Assembly: GCF_021117275.1 (NCBI RefSeq)
Contig: NZ_CP088245.1
Location: forward strand, 4,191,501-4,255,500
Source: Metabacillus sp. B2-18
Lineage (GTDB): Bacteria; Bacillota; Bacilli; Bacillales; Bacillaceae
Direction: 5' to 3'
DNA: 64,000 nucleotides
In this document: positions 19,514 to 28,284 of the stretch, in pieces
How positions within the stretch are numbered: position 1 is the stretch's first letter
How the letters are laid out: each line of letters begins with the position of its first letter
Notes under the pieces: model-generated
Database searches by the model: none
The model's input: the letters and a program-made list of their open reading frames with translations, nothing else
Told to the model about the DNA's origin: nothing
Program-made: the position numbers and the translations under genes

Positions 19514-19530
19514 CTCATCCACTCCTTAAT

Positions 19531-19560
19531 AAGGGAGTTAGAGCACGCTCCTAACCCCCT
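19531..19560 (-). terminator. Hairpin after glpD
   Basis: Imperfect stem AGGGAGTTAGAGC / GCTCCTAACCCCCT just below the glpD stop. It has no strong T-run, so termination may be partial. Confidence 0.6.
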
Positions 19561-19567
19561 TCACTGC

Positions 19568-21232
19568 CTATCTTTCATCAATCGGTGTAACAGCATCTTG
19601 TAATTCTTGATCTAATTGTACCTGATAATTCCTCATTTGCTCTTCCGTCCAATTTAATTTTTTGGCCATGAACGGTATCACTTTTTCTTTCCAAGTAATT
19701 ACCCAGTTACGATCAAAAAATAAAGCACCAGTCCGGCGAATAAAGAAATCAACCGGCTTCACCACCATTTCATGTTCAATTGCGTACATAAGTTGCGCAT
19801 ATACAACCCTTGATAATCCCATTGCATCATGACTATGATAGCTATTGCTATACTCAAAAACTAAATCCACATTTGATCCGTATTGCTTTGCTAAAAAATG
19901 ACCTTCTTCTTTGGTGAGGCCGTATTTAACTGCCTCTGCCTGTTTTTTCTTAATAAAAGCCATGAATTCCTTCGAACCGCCAACATGACCACCAGAGATT
20001 GGATATGTTTTCGTTTGAGAAGTTTTAAAAGATACGCCTGTTGAAGATTCACTAATTCCCTTTGAAACAAGATCCACAACTGATTCAGCCATTTTTCGAT
20101 AGCCAGTTAATTTACCACCAGCAATTGTTATAAGTCCACTGTCGGCTTCCCAAATCTCATCCTTTCGAGAAATTTCAGAAGGATCTTTTCCTTTTTCGTA
20201 AATTAATGGACGTACTCCCGCCCAGCTTGATTCAACATCTTCCTTTGACAATTTCACATTCGGAAACATATACGTTATGCTGTTTAAAATATAATCTCGG
20301 TCTTCTGCAAGCATTTTTGGATTGGCTGTGTCTTCCTCAAAAAATGTATCTGTTGTCCCTACATACGTTTTCCCATCACGTGGAATAGCAAAAACCATTC
20401 GTCCGTCAGGTGTATCAAAATATACAGCTTGCTGAAGAGGAAAAACGGATTGATCAAGTACTAAGTGAACTCCTTTTGTTAATCGAAGCTGTTTGTTATT
20501 TCTCGAATAATCCTTGTTTCGAACATCATCCACCCAGGGTCCAGCTGCATTTACCACTTTTTTGGCGGAGATGGTGTATTGTGTTTTCGTTAGCACATCC
20601 ATCACTGTCGCACCTGACACTTTATTATCTTTATATAAAAGATCAACTGCTTTTGCATAATTTACGATATGAGCTCCATTTTGAACAGCTGCCTTTAATA
20701 CTTCAATTGTCAACCTCGCGTCATCTGTCCGATATTCAACATAATAGCCCCCACCTTTTAACCCCTTTTTCTTAAGTAATGGCTCTTTACGTAATGTATC
20801 CTTTGTAGAAAGCATTTTCCTGCGTTCTCCCTTTTTGACACTTGCTAAAAAATCATAAAAACGTAACGCAACGGAGGTGGTGAATGTACCAAAGGTTCCT
20901 CCTTGATGTATTGGAAGCAGCATCCATTCAGGCGTTGTGACATGTGGTCCATTTTCATACACAATTGCACGTTCTTTTCCAACCTCTGCCACCATCGCTA
21001 CTTGAAATTGTTTTAAATATCTTAGTCCTCCATGAACAAGTTTTGTTGAGCGACTCGATGTTCCTGCAGCAAAATCCTGCATCTCAACAACAGCAACCTT
21101 CATCCCTCGAAGGGCAGCATCCAACGCAATCCCAGCCCCTGTAATTCCTCCACCAATAACGAGCAAGTCGTAATCCTGTTTATCCATCGTTTCAAGAAGT
21201 GCACCTCTTGTTATACTTGAAAACTTCATCAT
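19568..21232 (-). CDS. glpD: Aerobic glycerol-3-phosphate dehydrogenase GlpD
   Basis: GlpD oxidises glycerol-3-phosphate to dihydroxyacetone phosphate with FAD and passes electrons to the quinone pool at the membrane face. The 554-residue length is typical. The FAD-binding fingerprint [10 protein letters not shown] is near residues 25-34, followed by [15 protein letters not shown], the [10 protein letters not shown] strand and the late GGKLTGYR loop. GAGGGGA precedes the ATG. Its leader carries a factor-dependent terminator and the antiterminator gene glpP lies directly upstream. glpF and glpK are not in this window. Confidence 0.97.
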   Translation of the reverse strand: MMKFSSITRGALLETMDKQDYDLLVIGGGITGAGIALDAALRGMKVAVVEMQDFAAGTSSRSTKLVHGGLRYLKQFQVAMVAEVGKERAIVYENGPHVTTPEWMLLPIHQGGTFGTFTTSVALRFYDFLASVKKGERRKMLSTKDTLRKEPLLKKKGLKGGGYYVEYRTDDARLTIEVLKAAVQNGAHIVNYAKAVDLLYKDNKVSGATVMDVLTKTQYTISAKKVVNAAGPWVDDVRNKDYSRNNKQLRLTKGVHLVLDQSVFPLQQAVYFDTPDGRMVFAIPRDGKTYVGTTDTFFEEDTANPKMLAEDRDYILNSITYMFPNVKLSKEDVESSWAGVRPLIYEKGKDPSEISRKDEIWEADSGLITIAGGKLTGYRKMAESVVDLVSKGISESSTGVSFKTSQTKTYPISGGHVGGSKEFMAFIKKKQAEAVKYGLTKEEGHFLAKQYGSNVDLVFEYSNSYHSHDAMGLSRVVYAQLMYAIEHEMVVKPVDFFIRRTGALFFDRNWVITWKEKVIPFMAKKLNWTEEQMRNYQVQLDQELQDAVTPIDER

Positions 21233-21292
21233 TTCGACATCCCCTCAGCGTCAAATGTAAGGCTTAATATAAGGACGGATAACAAACAAAAA

Positions 21293-21342
21293 AGAGACCA
21301 AACAACATCATAGACATATGACTATAATGTAGTTTGGTCTCT
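21293..21342 (-). promoter_or_regulatory. glpD leader terminator, likely GlpP antitermination target
   Basis: A 24-bp stem with two imperfect pairs (outer arm AGAGACCAAAC / GTTTGGTCTCT) is followed on the minus strand by six T, 60 bases before the glpD start. In B. subtilis the glpD leader has the same arrangement: GlpP with glycerol-3-phosphate prevents termination. Its position between glpP and glpD fits that mechanism. Confidence 0.85.
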
Positions 21343-21429
21343 CCGAATCTCTAACCGTCTTATTAACTTACTATTATTGTAGCATTTTACGGGAGGTATG
21401 AAAAGATTTCTGTTCAATAACAACACAGT

Positions 21430-21972
21430 CTACTTGCTGAATTTCCATAGCTCTCTTTTGGATGTGGTAATCGCATCAGCACCAGCCTCAAGTGCCTTTT
21501 CCACTTCTTCCGATGTACGAATAAGACCTCCGGCAAGAATCTTTGTATTTGTTCGTTCCTTTACCTCTTTAATCATCCATGGCATTGCTCCTGGGAGCAC
21601 CTCAATGTAATCAGGCTTCGTTTTCTCAAGTAAACGATAACTTCTTTCCAAAGCATGTGAATCAATTAAAAACATTCGTTGAATGGCCACAACACCCTTT
21701 TGCTTTGCTTTTAAAATGACATTAGATTTTGTAGAAATAAGACCATATGGATCAAACTCCTGGCATATATATTCAGCAGCATAATCATCGTTTTTCAACC
21801 CATGTATGAGATCAACATGGTAAATCAGCTTTTTATGATGCTGCTCTGCTAATTTATGAAAATTGCCCAATTGAGAAATGTGAGTTTCAAGGAATATTCC
21901 AATCTCATAATCACTTTGTAAAAATTTCTCAAACTGTTTGATTGAGGAAAAAGCCGGTAAAATTTTTTGCAT
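21430..21972 (-). CDS. glpP: Glycerol uptake operon antiterminator GlpP
   Basis: A 180-residue TIM-barrel-like protein of the GlpP family. It binds glycerol-3-phosphate and then RNA leaders of glp genes, allowing read-through and stabilising the mRNA. Recognisable segments are DLIHGLKND, the phosphate-binding LAGGLIRT and EVEKALEAGADAITTS near the C terminus. AAGGAAAGG precedes the ATG. It lies just upstream of glpD, as in other bacilli, and the glpD leader carries the expected terminator. Confidence 0.93.
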   Translation of the reverse strand: MQKILPAFSSIKQFEKFLQSDYEIGIFLETHISQLGNFHKLAEQHHKKLIYHVDLIHGLKNDDYAAEYICQEFDPYGLISTKSNVILKAKQKGVVAIQRMFLIDSHALERSYRLLEKTKPDYIEVLPGAMPWMIKEVKERTNTKILAGGLIRTSEEVEKALEAGADAITTSKRELWKFSK

Positions 21973-22065
21973 GGTAGTTCCTTTCCTTCAAATAAAGTTC
22001 TATACTAAGCTTAAATTTAAATAGAGTATTTGTAAATGAAAGGTTTTGTTATAAATCTGAAAAGC

Positions 22066-22103
22066 AAAAACGACCGTGGTAAACCTCATCCACGATCGTT
22101 TTT
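22066..22103 (-). terminator. Terminator of the Fur-regulated operon
   Basis: 14-base arms AAAAACGACCGTGG / CCACGATCGTTTTT with one mismatch, directly after the small basic protein gene. Confidence 0.9.
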
Positions 22104-22104
22104 C

Positions 22105-22284
22105 TCACCTTAATCCGTTATGAACCTGATGTCCTGTTACTGCTTTATACTCATTCTCTAGCTCACTAAGAGTTAGTTCATATAATTGACGATTATCTGA
22201 AGATTTATAGTAATCAAGCCTTAACAATTGCTGAATGACCTGTTCCTTTTTCAAGCGAATTGCTTTTTTAAAGATTTCACCCAT
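22105..22284 (-). CDS. FbpA-type Fur-regulated small basic protein
   Basis: A 59-residue protein. The N-terminal FKKAIRLKKEQVIQQLL helix and the QLYELTLSELENEYK motif are characteristic of the Fur_reg_FbpA family. In B. subtilis, Fbp proteins act in the iron-sparing response, some of them with the small RNA FsrA. AAAGGTG precedes the ATG. It is the last gene of a minus-strand operon that starts next to a strong Fur box at 23693, consistent with iron control. Confidence 0.82.
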   Translation of the reverse strand: MGEIFKKAIRLKKEQVIQQLLRLDYYKSSDNRQLYELTLSELENEYKAVTGHQVHNGLR

Positions 22285-22319
22285 ATTCGCTCACACCTTT
22301 ATTAAGAATGATAGGAAAT

Positions 22320-22739
22320 CTACAAAAGTTGACTTTCAATCTCCATTTGCTGAAGAAAGTGCTCTAATCTTAATTTAAGTTCCGATGACTCTTTTAAGCA
22401 TTTTGTGGTATGTAAGAAAGAGGCTTCATCACCTTTCCCCAGAGACTGATCTACTTGAAATTTTAAATGATTTATTTTCAATTCAATATCCACTAATGAA
22501 GCTAGATAACCTTTCGTAAAATATTTATCTAAATCGTCCAGAGCCATATAAAAATGCCAATGTTTATTTAAGATCACTAAAATATACCACCCTGTATCAA
22601 AAAGAAATTTTTTATCATTTGTCACTTCAATAAAGTCCTCTTTTTTAATTTCAAGAACATCTGAGTGATCTCCGTCCGGACAAAAACAATCAACAATATG
22701 CTCAAACGAATCTGTTACAATAAAATAATGATGATGCAT
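22320..22739 (-). CDS. Uncharacterised protein of the Fur-linked operon
   Basis: 139 residues with no family I recognise. The N terminus MHHHYF plus a CFCPDGDH segment is rich in His, Cys and Asp and could bind metal. Residues ~45-75 form hydrophobic strands (DTGWYILVILNKHWHFYM); the C-terminal half is helical with heptad-like leucines. There is no signal peptide or membrane helix. AAGGAGGAG precedes the ATG, 13 bases after the stop of the RecB-like gene, so it is co-transcribed and probably iron-repressed. Confidence 0.75.
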   Translation of the reverse strand: MHHHYFIVTDSFEHIVDCFCPDGDHSDVLEIKKEDFIEVTNDKKFLFDTGWYILVILNKHWHFYMALDDLDKYFTKGYLASLVDIELKINHLKFQVDQSLGKGDEASFLHTTKCLKESSELKLRLEHFLQQMEIESQLL

Positions 22740-22751
22740 ATGCTCTCCTCC

Positions 22752-23510
22752 TTAATGCCACTTATTTTTTATTCTATTCGGTCTTATCGGATGATCCTCT
22801 TGACATCTGTCAGTAAATGGACAATTAACACAATGACTTAATGAACCATTTTGAACCAAATCCTTCATATATTCTAAATACATAACACCTTTTGGGATAT
22901 TCTTCACAGAAGGTGTTGTAACAAATACTTCTCCCTCCATTAAAGAGTAAATCTCAATTTTTTCTGGTAAAATACCAAAAGCTTCGTAAGAGAAAACGGC
23001 TAGTAAATGAGTGTAAAGATCTATTAATTCCTGGTCTGCATCCACAAGGAATTTTTTAATAGTAAATGTCTTTGTTGACCATTCCACCAACTCAAGTGTA
23101 ATGGAAAACTGCATCTCCAATCCCTTCATATATGTATAAAGCTTCTCATATAAGATCAAAGGTGGTGTGTCATTGTTTTTGGTTGTTAAAAACTGCAATA
23201 GATGATCAGTTGTTTTGGCCAAAATCATATAATATTTCTCTTTAGACTGAAAGTAGTGAAGACTAACTTTACTCCAATAACGTTCAATTAACTTAAAGGC
23301 CATTAACTTTGTCTGTTCTTTTACTGGCAACTGATAATAAGCCTGAACAACTCCATTAATAAGCAATTGAACAATCTGTCTCCACCTTATATCACTTTCT
23401 TTTCCCTCTAAATTTTGCTGGTAATATATTTTATATGGACACTTAATAAATGACTCTAAATGCTCATCAGTCATCGGACTTATATAAGTCTGGGTGTATT
23501 TATGTACCAT
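22752..23510 (-). CDS. RecB/AddB/Cas4-like protein with Fe-S cysteines, Fur-linked
   Basis: 252 residues. The N terminus has the helix ESFIKCPYKIYY and the C terminus C-x2-C-x5-C (CVNCPFTDRC). One early plus three late cysteines is the [4Fe-4S] pattern of AddB, Dna2 and Cas4 nucleases in the PD-(D/E)XK superfamily. The expected catalytic D and E/D-x-K strands are not clear: the region around FTIKKFLVDADQEL keeps a lysine but not the usual acid. It may therefore be a non-catalytic, iron-sensitive DNA-binding relative. It lies in an operon behind a Fur box, with AAAGGAAGG before its ATG. Confidence 0.7.
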   Translation of the reverse strand: MVHKYTQTYISPMTDEHLESFIKCPYKIYYQQNLEGKESDIRWRQIVQLLINGVVQAYYQLPVKEQTKLMAFKLIERYWSKVSLHYFQSKEKYYMILAKTTDHLLQFLTTKNNDTPPLILYEKLYTYMKGLEMQFSITLELVEWSTKTFTIKKFLVDADQELIDLYTHLLAVFSYEAFGILPEKIEIYSLMEGEVFVTTPSVKNIPKGVMYLEYMKDLVQNGSLSHCVNCPFTDRCQEDHPIRPNRIKNKWH

Positions 23511-23548
23511 TTAGAATCCCTTCCTTTAAATGAAATTCATTCTCATTG

Positions 23549-23677
23549 TTAATGATAATCAAGTAAACCTGCTCCGCAGCAGGAACAAACCTGATTGTCA
23601 TGATCTTCTTTACATTCGAAAAAACCACAAAATGTACAATAAATGAATATAATGATGGGCGTTGTATGTTCCATCAT
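23549..23677 (-). CDS. Small cysteine-rich (zinc-ribbon-like) protein
   Basis: 42 residues with seven-odd hydrophobic N-terminal residues, then YCTFCGFFEC and a second VCSCCG cluster. The two CxxC pairs suggest a tiny zinc or iron-binding knuckle. AAGGAG sits before tandem ATGs at 23677 and 23674. Its start lies 16 bases from a near-perfect Fur box, and the RecB-like gene begins 38 bases after its stop, so it is the first gene of the iron-regulated operon. Confidence 0.7.
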   Translation of the reverse strand: MMEHTTPIIIFIYCTFCGFFECKEDHDNQVCSCCGAGLLDYH

Positions 23678-23692
23678 ACTCTCCTTGTAATT

Positions 23693-23711
23693 GAAAATGA
23701 TTATCATTATC
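23693..23711 (-). promoter_or_regulatory. Fur box upstream of the small Cys-rich gene
   Basis: GAAAATGATTATCATTATC matches 18 of 19 bases of the classic Fur box GATAATGATTATCATTATC. It overlaps the expected promoter of the operon starting at 23677. A weaker second box (about 13 of 19) lies at 23731-23749. Confidence 0.88.
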
Positions 23712-23830
23712 CTCGAGAATTATTTTAAATGAAAACAATTCTCAATGTCAAGCAGATCTTATGACTTTGTTTGGAAGTTTACATTAGAAAAAAGAAAAGA
23801 AATGTTTTTGGAAAATTTAAATGGCATACA

Positions 23831-23859
23831 AAAAAGCTTGGTGACCAGCCAAGCTTTTT
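23831..23859. terminator. Bidirectional terminator-like hairpin
   Basis: Perfect 11-bp stem AAAAAGCTTGG / CCAAGCTTTTT with a 7-base loop. No gene ends next to it, so it may be left over from a lost gene. 23,745-24,100 otherwise holds only the second Fur box. Confidence 0.75.
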
Positions 23860-23983
23860 CACTATATAGGGGGTTGGGGAAAATCGAGTTTCAAGATGAA
23901 TCAAGGCAACCCTGCTTTGGAACGACCAATTTAGTTACTACTATGTAAAGTATGGTTGTTTTTGATTATCTCTATAACCATAT

Positions 23984-24002
23984 GATAATGATTATCAATA
24001 TC
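23984..24002. promoter_or_regulatory. Second strong Fur box, without an adjacent gene
   Basis: GATAATGATTATCAATATC matches 18 of 19 consensus bases. Nothing recognisable starts within 600 bases on either strand: rightward lie the hairpin repeats and an IS copy, leftward a terminator. It probably served a gene lost to rearrangement. Confidence 0.8.
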
Positions 24003-24159
24003 ATTGTCAATGATTTTTATGAATTTTATTTATTTTTTTTGGGAGGTTAGTTGGAAATGGTGTTGTGTCTTGTTGGTTTAACGTTTCTTTCACTTTTATG
24101 ATTGTCTTAGAGCACTTCGGCTGTTATCGAGAAAAGTTGACGGAATCGAGGCAGGTTTT

Positions 24160-24508
24160 TGTCTCAATTTGCTCTTATTGAGACAAAATCCGATTACAAT
24201 ACCCGGTCCTTGTCCCGATTCCTTTTCTATCGGGGGACACATTTTGATCTCATGACCTGATTTTTGTCTCGATTCTGCTACTATCGGGACACTTCTTAGT
24301 CTCATGACCTGATTTTTGTCTCGATTCTGCTACTATCGAGACACTTCTTAGTCTCTTGACCTGATTTTTGTCTCGATTCTGCTACTATCGGGACACTTCT
24401 TAGTCTCATGACCTGATTTTTGTCTCGATTCTGCTACTATCGGGACACTTCTTAGTCTCATGACCTGATTTTTGTCTCGATTCTGCTACTATCGAGACAC
24501 ATTTTGGT
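24160..24508. repeat. 52-bp tandem hairpin repeat array, segment 1
   Basis: Seven hairpin units start at 24160, 24211, 24265, 24317, 24369, 24421 and 24473; the last five are exactly 52 bases apart. Each has arms TGTCTCGAT / ATCGAGACA or G-T variants around a 9-base centre TCTGCTACT, and a linker ending GACCTGATTTT. The first two are more divergent. No gene is visible in it. Confidence 0.9.
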
Positions 24509-24516
24509 CTCTTGAC

Positions 24517-25982
24517 GATTAAGTCCGTATAATTGTGTAAAAAGAAAAAGGGTTCATTTTATTCACTCTTGGCTACAATGTTTTCAGCTACGATAAACAT
24601 GAAAAGAGGAATAAGATGACCCAGTTACAGTTTAACCTAGATTTGGAAGTTTTAAAAGATTCTGTATTAAATTCTGATATTGATGCAGTAGTTAAATCAG
24701 CAATTGTTTTGGTCTTAAATGAGTTTATGGAAAAAGAGAGAGATGATTATCTACATGCTGCTTCTTATGAACGCTCTGCAGCCCGTCGTGACTATCGCAA
24801 CGGCTACTATGAACGTGAATTAATTATGAGTATCGGCAAGATACAACTCAAGGTGCCGAGAACTCGTGATGGTGAGTTTTCGACTACAGTTTTTGAAAAA
24901 TATGCTAGATGTGATCAAGCTTTAGTGATCTCCATGTTGGAAATGGTTATTAATGGGGTCTCAACACGCAAGGTAACACAAATAGTTGAACAGCTATGTG
25001 GTAAATCTGTCTCAAAATCGTTTGTTTCTTCATTGACCTTGAAATTAGATCCAATCGTAAATGATTGGGCAAAGCGTCCTTTAAACGTCAAATATTATCC
25101 CTATCTTTTTGTAGATGCCATGTATATCAAAGTGAGAGAACACCATAAGGTGGTCTCAAAGGCTGTTTATATTGCCACAGCTATTACAGATAAGGGCCAG
25201 CGTGAAATACTTGGTCTAAGTATTGATCATGCAGAGAATTACGAGAGTTGGAGTCGCTTCCTTCAACAGCTAAAATCACGAGGACTTCAGTCTCCGAAAC
25301 TAGTGATATCAGATGCTCACCAAGGCTTACAAAAAGCCATACAACGTGAATTTTTAGGTACTAGCTGGCAAAGGTGTAATGTTCATTTTAAAAGGAACAT
25401 TATTGAAAAGTTGCCCAAAAAGGATTCAGCTGATATTCGTATGATGATCAAGCGTGTGTTTGAGGCAATCACTGTTGAAGATATCAGAACCTTTAAGAAT
25501 GAACTGATGACTCAATTTGGAAATAATCCAAAGTACGAAAAGGCTCTTACTATTTTCGATGAAGGGTTCGAAGATACCATTCAATATATGAATCATCCAG
25601 TGAATATGCGCCCTCATATACGAAGTACGAACTCTCTTGAACGATTAAATCAAGAAGTACGAAGAAGAGAAAGAGTTATTCGTATCTTCCCAAACACACA
25701 ATCTGCTTTTCGTTTAGTAGGAGCTGTTTTAATGGAATACCAAGAATCTGTTTACTCTACAAAATCTATAAGAAGATGCTAATTTTTTCGTAGCTTCCAT
25801 TATGGAATGATCACATATCCAGGAAAGACTGTCAAAGTGAGGAACCTTTGACAGCCTTCCCTGGATATGTAAGTGAAAGCCCATGGAATTTACGCAAAAA
25901 AAAATGTAGGGGATAATACACATATCCAAATGTAGTAGTTGAAAACATTGTATTAAATTTACACAATATTCTGGACTTGACT
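24517..25982 (+). mobile_element. IS256-family insertion sequence, copy 1
   Basis: 1466 bp bounded by imperfect ~25-bp inverted repeats that share AAGTCC and TTGTGTAAA, and by an 8-bp target duplication CTCTTGAC (24509-24516 and 25983-25990). It carries one transposase gene and, after it, a strong hairpin (~25814-25871) that can terminate transcription. It sits within the hairpin array. Confidence 0.95.
24616..25782 (+). CDS. IS256/Mutator-family transposase, copy 1
   Basis: 388 residues. IS256-type transposases have a DDE catalytic core; candidates are visible in FVDAMYIKVRE, VISDAHQGLQKAI and the glutamate in NSLERLNQEVRRR. The N terminus (FMEKERDDYLHA, RRDYRNGYY) and the WQRCNVHFKRN segment are typical. 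The ATG follows AAGAGGAATA. The protein is identical to those encoded at 26559 and 60866 and is full length, so the element is probably active. Confidence 0.95.
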   Translation: MTQLQFNLDLEVLKDSVLNSDIDAVVKSAIVLVLNEFMEKERDDYLHAASYERSAARRDYRNGYYERELIMSIGKIQLKVPRTRDGEFSTTVFEKYARCDQALVISMLEMVINGVSTRKVTQIVEQLCGKSVSKSFVSSLTLKLDPIVNDWAKRPLNVKYYPYLFVDAMYIKVREHHKVVSKAVYIATAITDKGQREILGLSIDHAENYESWSRFLQQLKSRGLQSPKLVISDAHQGLQKAIQREFLGTSWQRCNVHFKRNIIEKLPKKDSADIRMMIKRVFEAITVEDIRTFKNELMTQFGNNPKYEKALTIFDEGFEDTIQYMNHPVNMRPHIRSTNSLERLNQEVRRRERVIRIFPNTQSAFRLVGAVLMEYQESVYSTKSIRRC

Positions 25983-26459
25983 CTCTTGACCTGATTTTTG
26001 TCTCAATTCTGCTACTATCGGGACACTTCTTAGTCTCATGACCTGATTTTTGTCTCGATTCTGCTACTATCGGGACACATCTTAGTCTCTTGACCTGATT
26101 TTTGTCTCGATTCTGCTACTATCGGGACACATTTTGGTCTCTTGACCTGATTTTTGTCTCAATTCTGCTACTATTGAGACACATTTTGGTCTCATGACCT
26201 GATTTTTGTCTCGATTCTGCTACTATCGAGACACTTCTTAGTCTCTTGACCTGATTTTTGTCTCGATTCTGCTACTATCGGGACACTTCTTAGTCTCATG
26301 ACCTGATTTTTGTCTCGATTCTGCTACTATCGAGACACTTCTTAGTCTCATGACCTGATTTTTGTCTCGATTCTGCTACTATCGGGACACTTCTTAGTCT
26401 CTTGACCTGATTTTTGTCTCGATTCTGCTACTATCGGGACACATCTTAGTCTCTTGACC
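25983..26459. repeat. 52-bp tandem hairpin repeat array, segment 2 (between IS copies)
   Basis: Nine units at exact 52-base spacing, starting at 25999 and ending with the unit at 26415. The unit at 26155 has arms TGTCTCAAT / ATTGAGACA, where both strands changed together. 477 bases without a gene, flanked by two direct IS copies. Confidence 0.92.
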
Positions 26460-27925
26460 GATTAAGTCCGTATAATTGTGTAAAAAGAAAAAGGGTTCAT
26501 TTTATTCACTCTTGGCTACAATGTTTTCAGCTACGATAAACATGAAAAGAGGAATAAGATGACCCAGTTACAGTTTAACCTAGATTTGGAAGTTTTAAAA
26601 GATTCTGTATTAAATTCTGATATTGATGCAGTAGTTAAATCAGCAATTGTTTTGGTCTTAAATGAGTTTATGGAAAAAGAGAGAGATGATTATCTACATG
26701 CTGCTTCTTATGAACGCTCTGCAGCCCGTCGTGACTATCGCAACGGCTACTATGAACGTGAATTAATTATGAGTATCGGCAAGATACAACTCAAGGTGCC
26801 GAGAACTCGTGATGGTGAGTTTTCGACTACAGTTTTTGAAAAATATGCTAGATGTGATCAAGCTTTAGTGATCTCCATGTTGGAAATGGTTATTAATGGG
26901 GTCTCAACACGCAAGGTAACACAAATAGTTGAACAGCTATGTGGTAAATCTGTCTCAAAATCGTTTGTTTCTTCATTGACCTTGAAATTAGATCCAATCG
27001 TAAATGATTGGGCAAAGCGTCCTTTAAACGTCAAATATTATCCCTATCTTTTTGTAGATGCCATGTATATCAAAGTGAGAGAACACCATAAGGTGGTCTC
27101 AAAGGCTGTTTATATTGCCACAGCTATTACAGATAAGGGCCAGCGTGAAATACTTGGTCTAAGTATTGATCATGCAGAGAATTACGAGAGTTGGAGTCGC
27201 TTCCTTCAACAGCTAAAATCACGAGGACTTCAGTCTCCGAAACTAGTGATATCAGATGCTCACCAAGGCTTACAAAAAGCCATACAACGTGAATTTTTAG
27301 GTACTAGCTGGCAAAGGTGTAATGTTCATTTTAAAAGGAACATTATTGAAAAGTTGCCCAAAAAGGATTCAGCTGATATTCGTATGATGATCAAGCGTGT
27401 GTTTGAGGCAATCACTGTTGAAGATATCAGAACCTTTAAGAATGAACTGATGACTCAATTTGGAAATAATCCAAAGTACGAAAAGGCTCTTACTATTTTC
27501 GATGAAGGGTTCGAAGATACCATTCAATATATGAATCATCCAGTGAATATGCGCCCTCATATACGAAGTACGAACTCTCTTGAACGATTAAATCAAGAAG
27601 TACGAAGAAGAGAAAGAGTTATTCGTATCTTCCCAAACACACAATCTGCTTTTCGTTTAGTAGGAGCTGTTTTAATGGAATACCAAGAATCTGTTTACTC
27701 TACAAAATCTATAAGAAGATGCTAATTTTTTCGTAGCTTCCATTATGGAATGATCACATATCCAGGAAAGACTGTCAAAGTGAGGAACCTTTGACAGCCT
27801 TCCCTGGATATGTAAGTGAAAGCCCATGGAATTTACGCAAAAAAAAATGTAGGGGATAATACACATATCCAAATGTAGTAGTTGAAAACATTGTATTAAA
27901 TTTACACAATATTCTGGACTTGACT
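26460..27925 (+). mobile_element. IS256-family insertion sequence, copy 2
   Basis: 1466 bp, the same element and orientation as copy 1, with its own 8-bp duplication TCTTGACC (26452-26459 and 27926-27933). Separate duplications show it inserted independently and not as one arm of a composite transposon. Confidence 0.95.
26559..27725 (+). CDS. IS256/Mutator-family transposase, copy 2
   Basis: 388 residues, identical to the transposase of copy 1 in every residue, with the same upstream site and downstream hairpin. Identity over the whole gene indicates very recent transposition or gene conversion. Confidence 0.95.
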   Translation: MTQLQFNLDLEVLKDSVLNSDIDAVVKSAIVLVLNEFMEKERDDYLHAASYERSAARRDYRNGYYERELIMSIGKIQLKVPRTRDGEFSTTVFEKYARCDQALVISMLEMVINGVSTRKVTQIVEQLCGKSVSKSFVSSLTLKLDPIVNDWAKRPLNVKYYPYLFVDAMYIKVREHHKVVSKAVYIATAITDKGQREILGLSIDHAENYESWSRFLQQLKSRGLQSPKLVISDAHQGLQKAIQREFLGTSWQRCNVHFKRNIIEKLPKKDSADIRMMIKRVFEAITVEDIRTFKNELMTQFGNNPKYEKALTIFDEGFEDTIQYMNHPVNMRPHIRSTNSLERLNQEVRRRERVIRIFPNTQSAFRLVGAVLMEYQESVYSTKSIRRC

Positions 27926-28215
27926 TCTTGACCTGATTTTTGTCTCAATTCTACTACTATCGGGACACATTTTGGCCTCTTGACCTGATTTTTGTCTCAA
28001 TTCTGCTACTATTGAGACACATTTTGGTCTCTTGACCTGATTTTTGTCTCGATTCTGCTACTATTGAGACACTTCTTAGTCTCATGACCTGATTTTTGTC
28101 TCGATTCTGCTACTATCGGGACACTTCTTAGTCTCATGACCTAATTTTTATCCCGATTCCTCTTCTATCGAGATACATTTTGATCTCATCACCTGAGCCT
28201 TGTCCCGATTCTGTC
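27926..28215. repeat. 52-bp tandem hairpin repeat array, segment 3
   Basis: Units start at 27941, 27993, 28045 and 28097, then two degenerate ones near 28148 and 28200 that mark the end of the array. The unit at 27993 again has the A-T compensated stem. If the IS copies are removed, segments 1-3 form one array of about 20 units. Confidence 0.88.
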
Positions 28216-28254
28216 TTTCAGAGTCCAATTCTTGTTTGTTAACTTTCATCAAAG

Positions 28255-28281
28255 AGACCAACCCCATCAGAAGGTTGGTCT
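28255..28281 (-). terminator. Terminator after the aldehyde dehydrogenase gene
   Basis: 9-bp stem AGACCAACC / GGTTGGTCT with a 9-base loop, just below the stop at 28285. Confidence 0.75.
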
Positions 28282-28284
28282 TGC

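Noticed and set aside
22066..22103. Small RNA gene such as FsrA in the Fur-linked region
   Set aside because: The hairpin directly follows the FbpA-like gene and is simply its terminator; no separate promoter is visible.
23745..23948. 67-residue plus-strand open frame
   Set aside because: It crosses a terminator hairpin, has no ribosome site and no recognisable protein features.
24509..27933. Composite transposon formed by IS copies 1 and 2
   Set aside because: Each copy has its own 8-bp duplication and the DNA between is only repeat array, so two independent insertions explain it better.
24160..28215. CRISPR array
   Set aside because: The period is regular, but linkers between hairpins are conserved and not unique spacers, and no cas genes are in the window.
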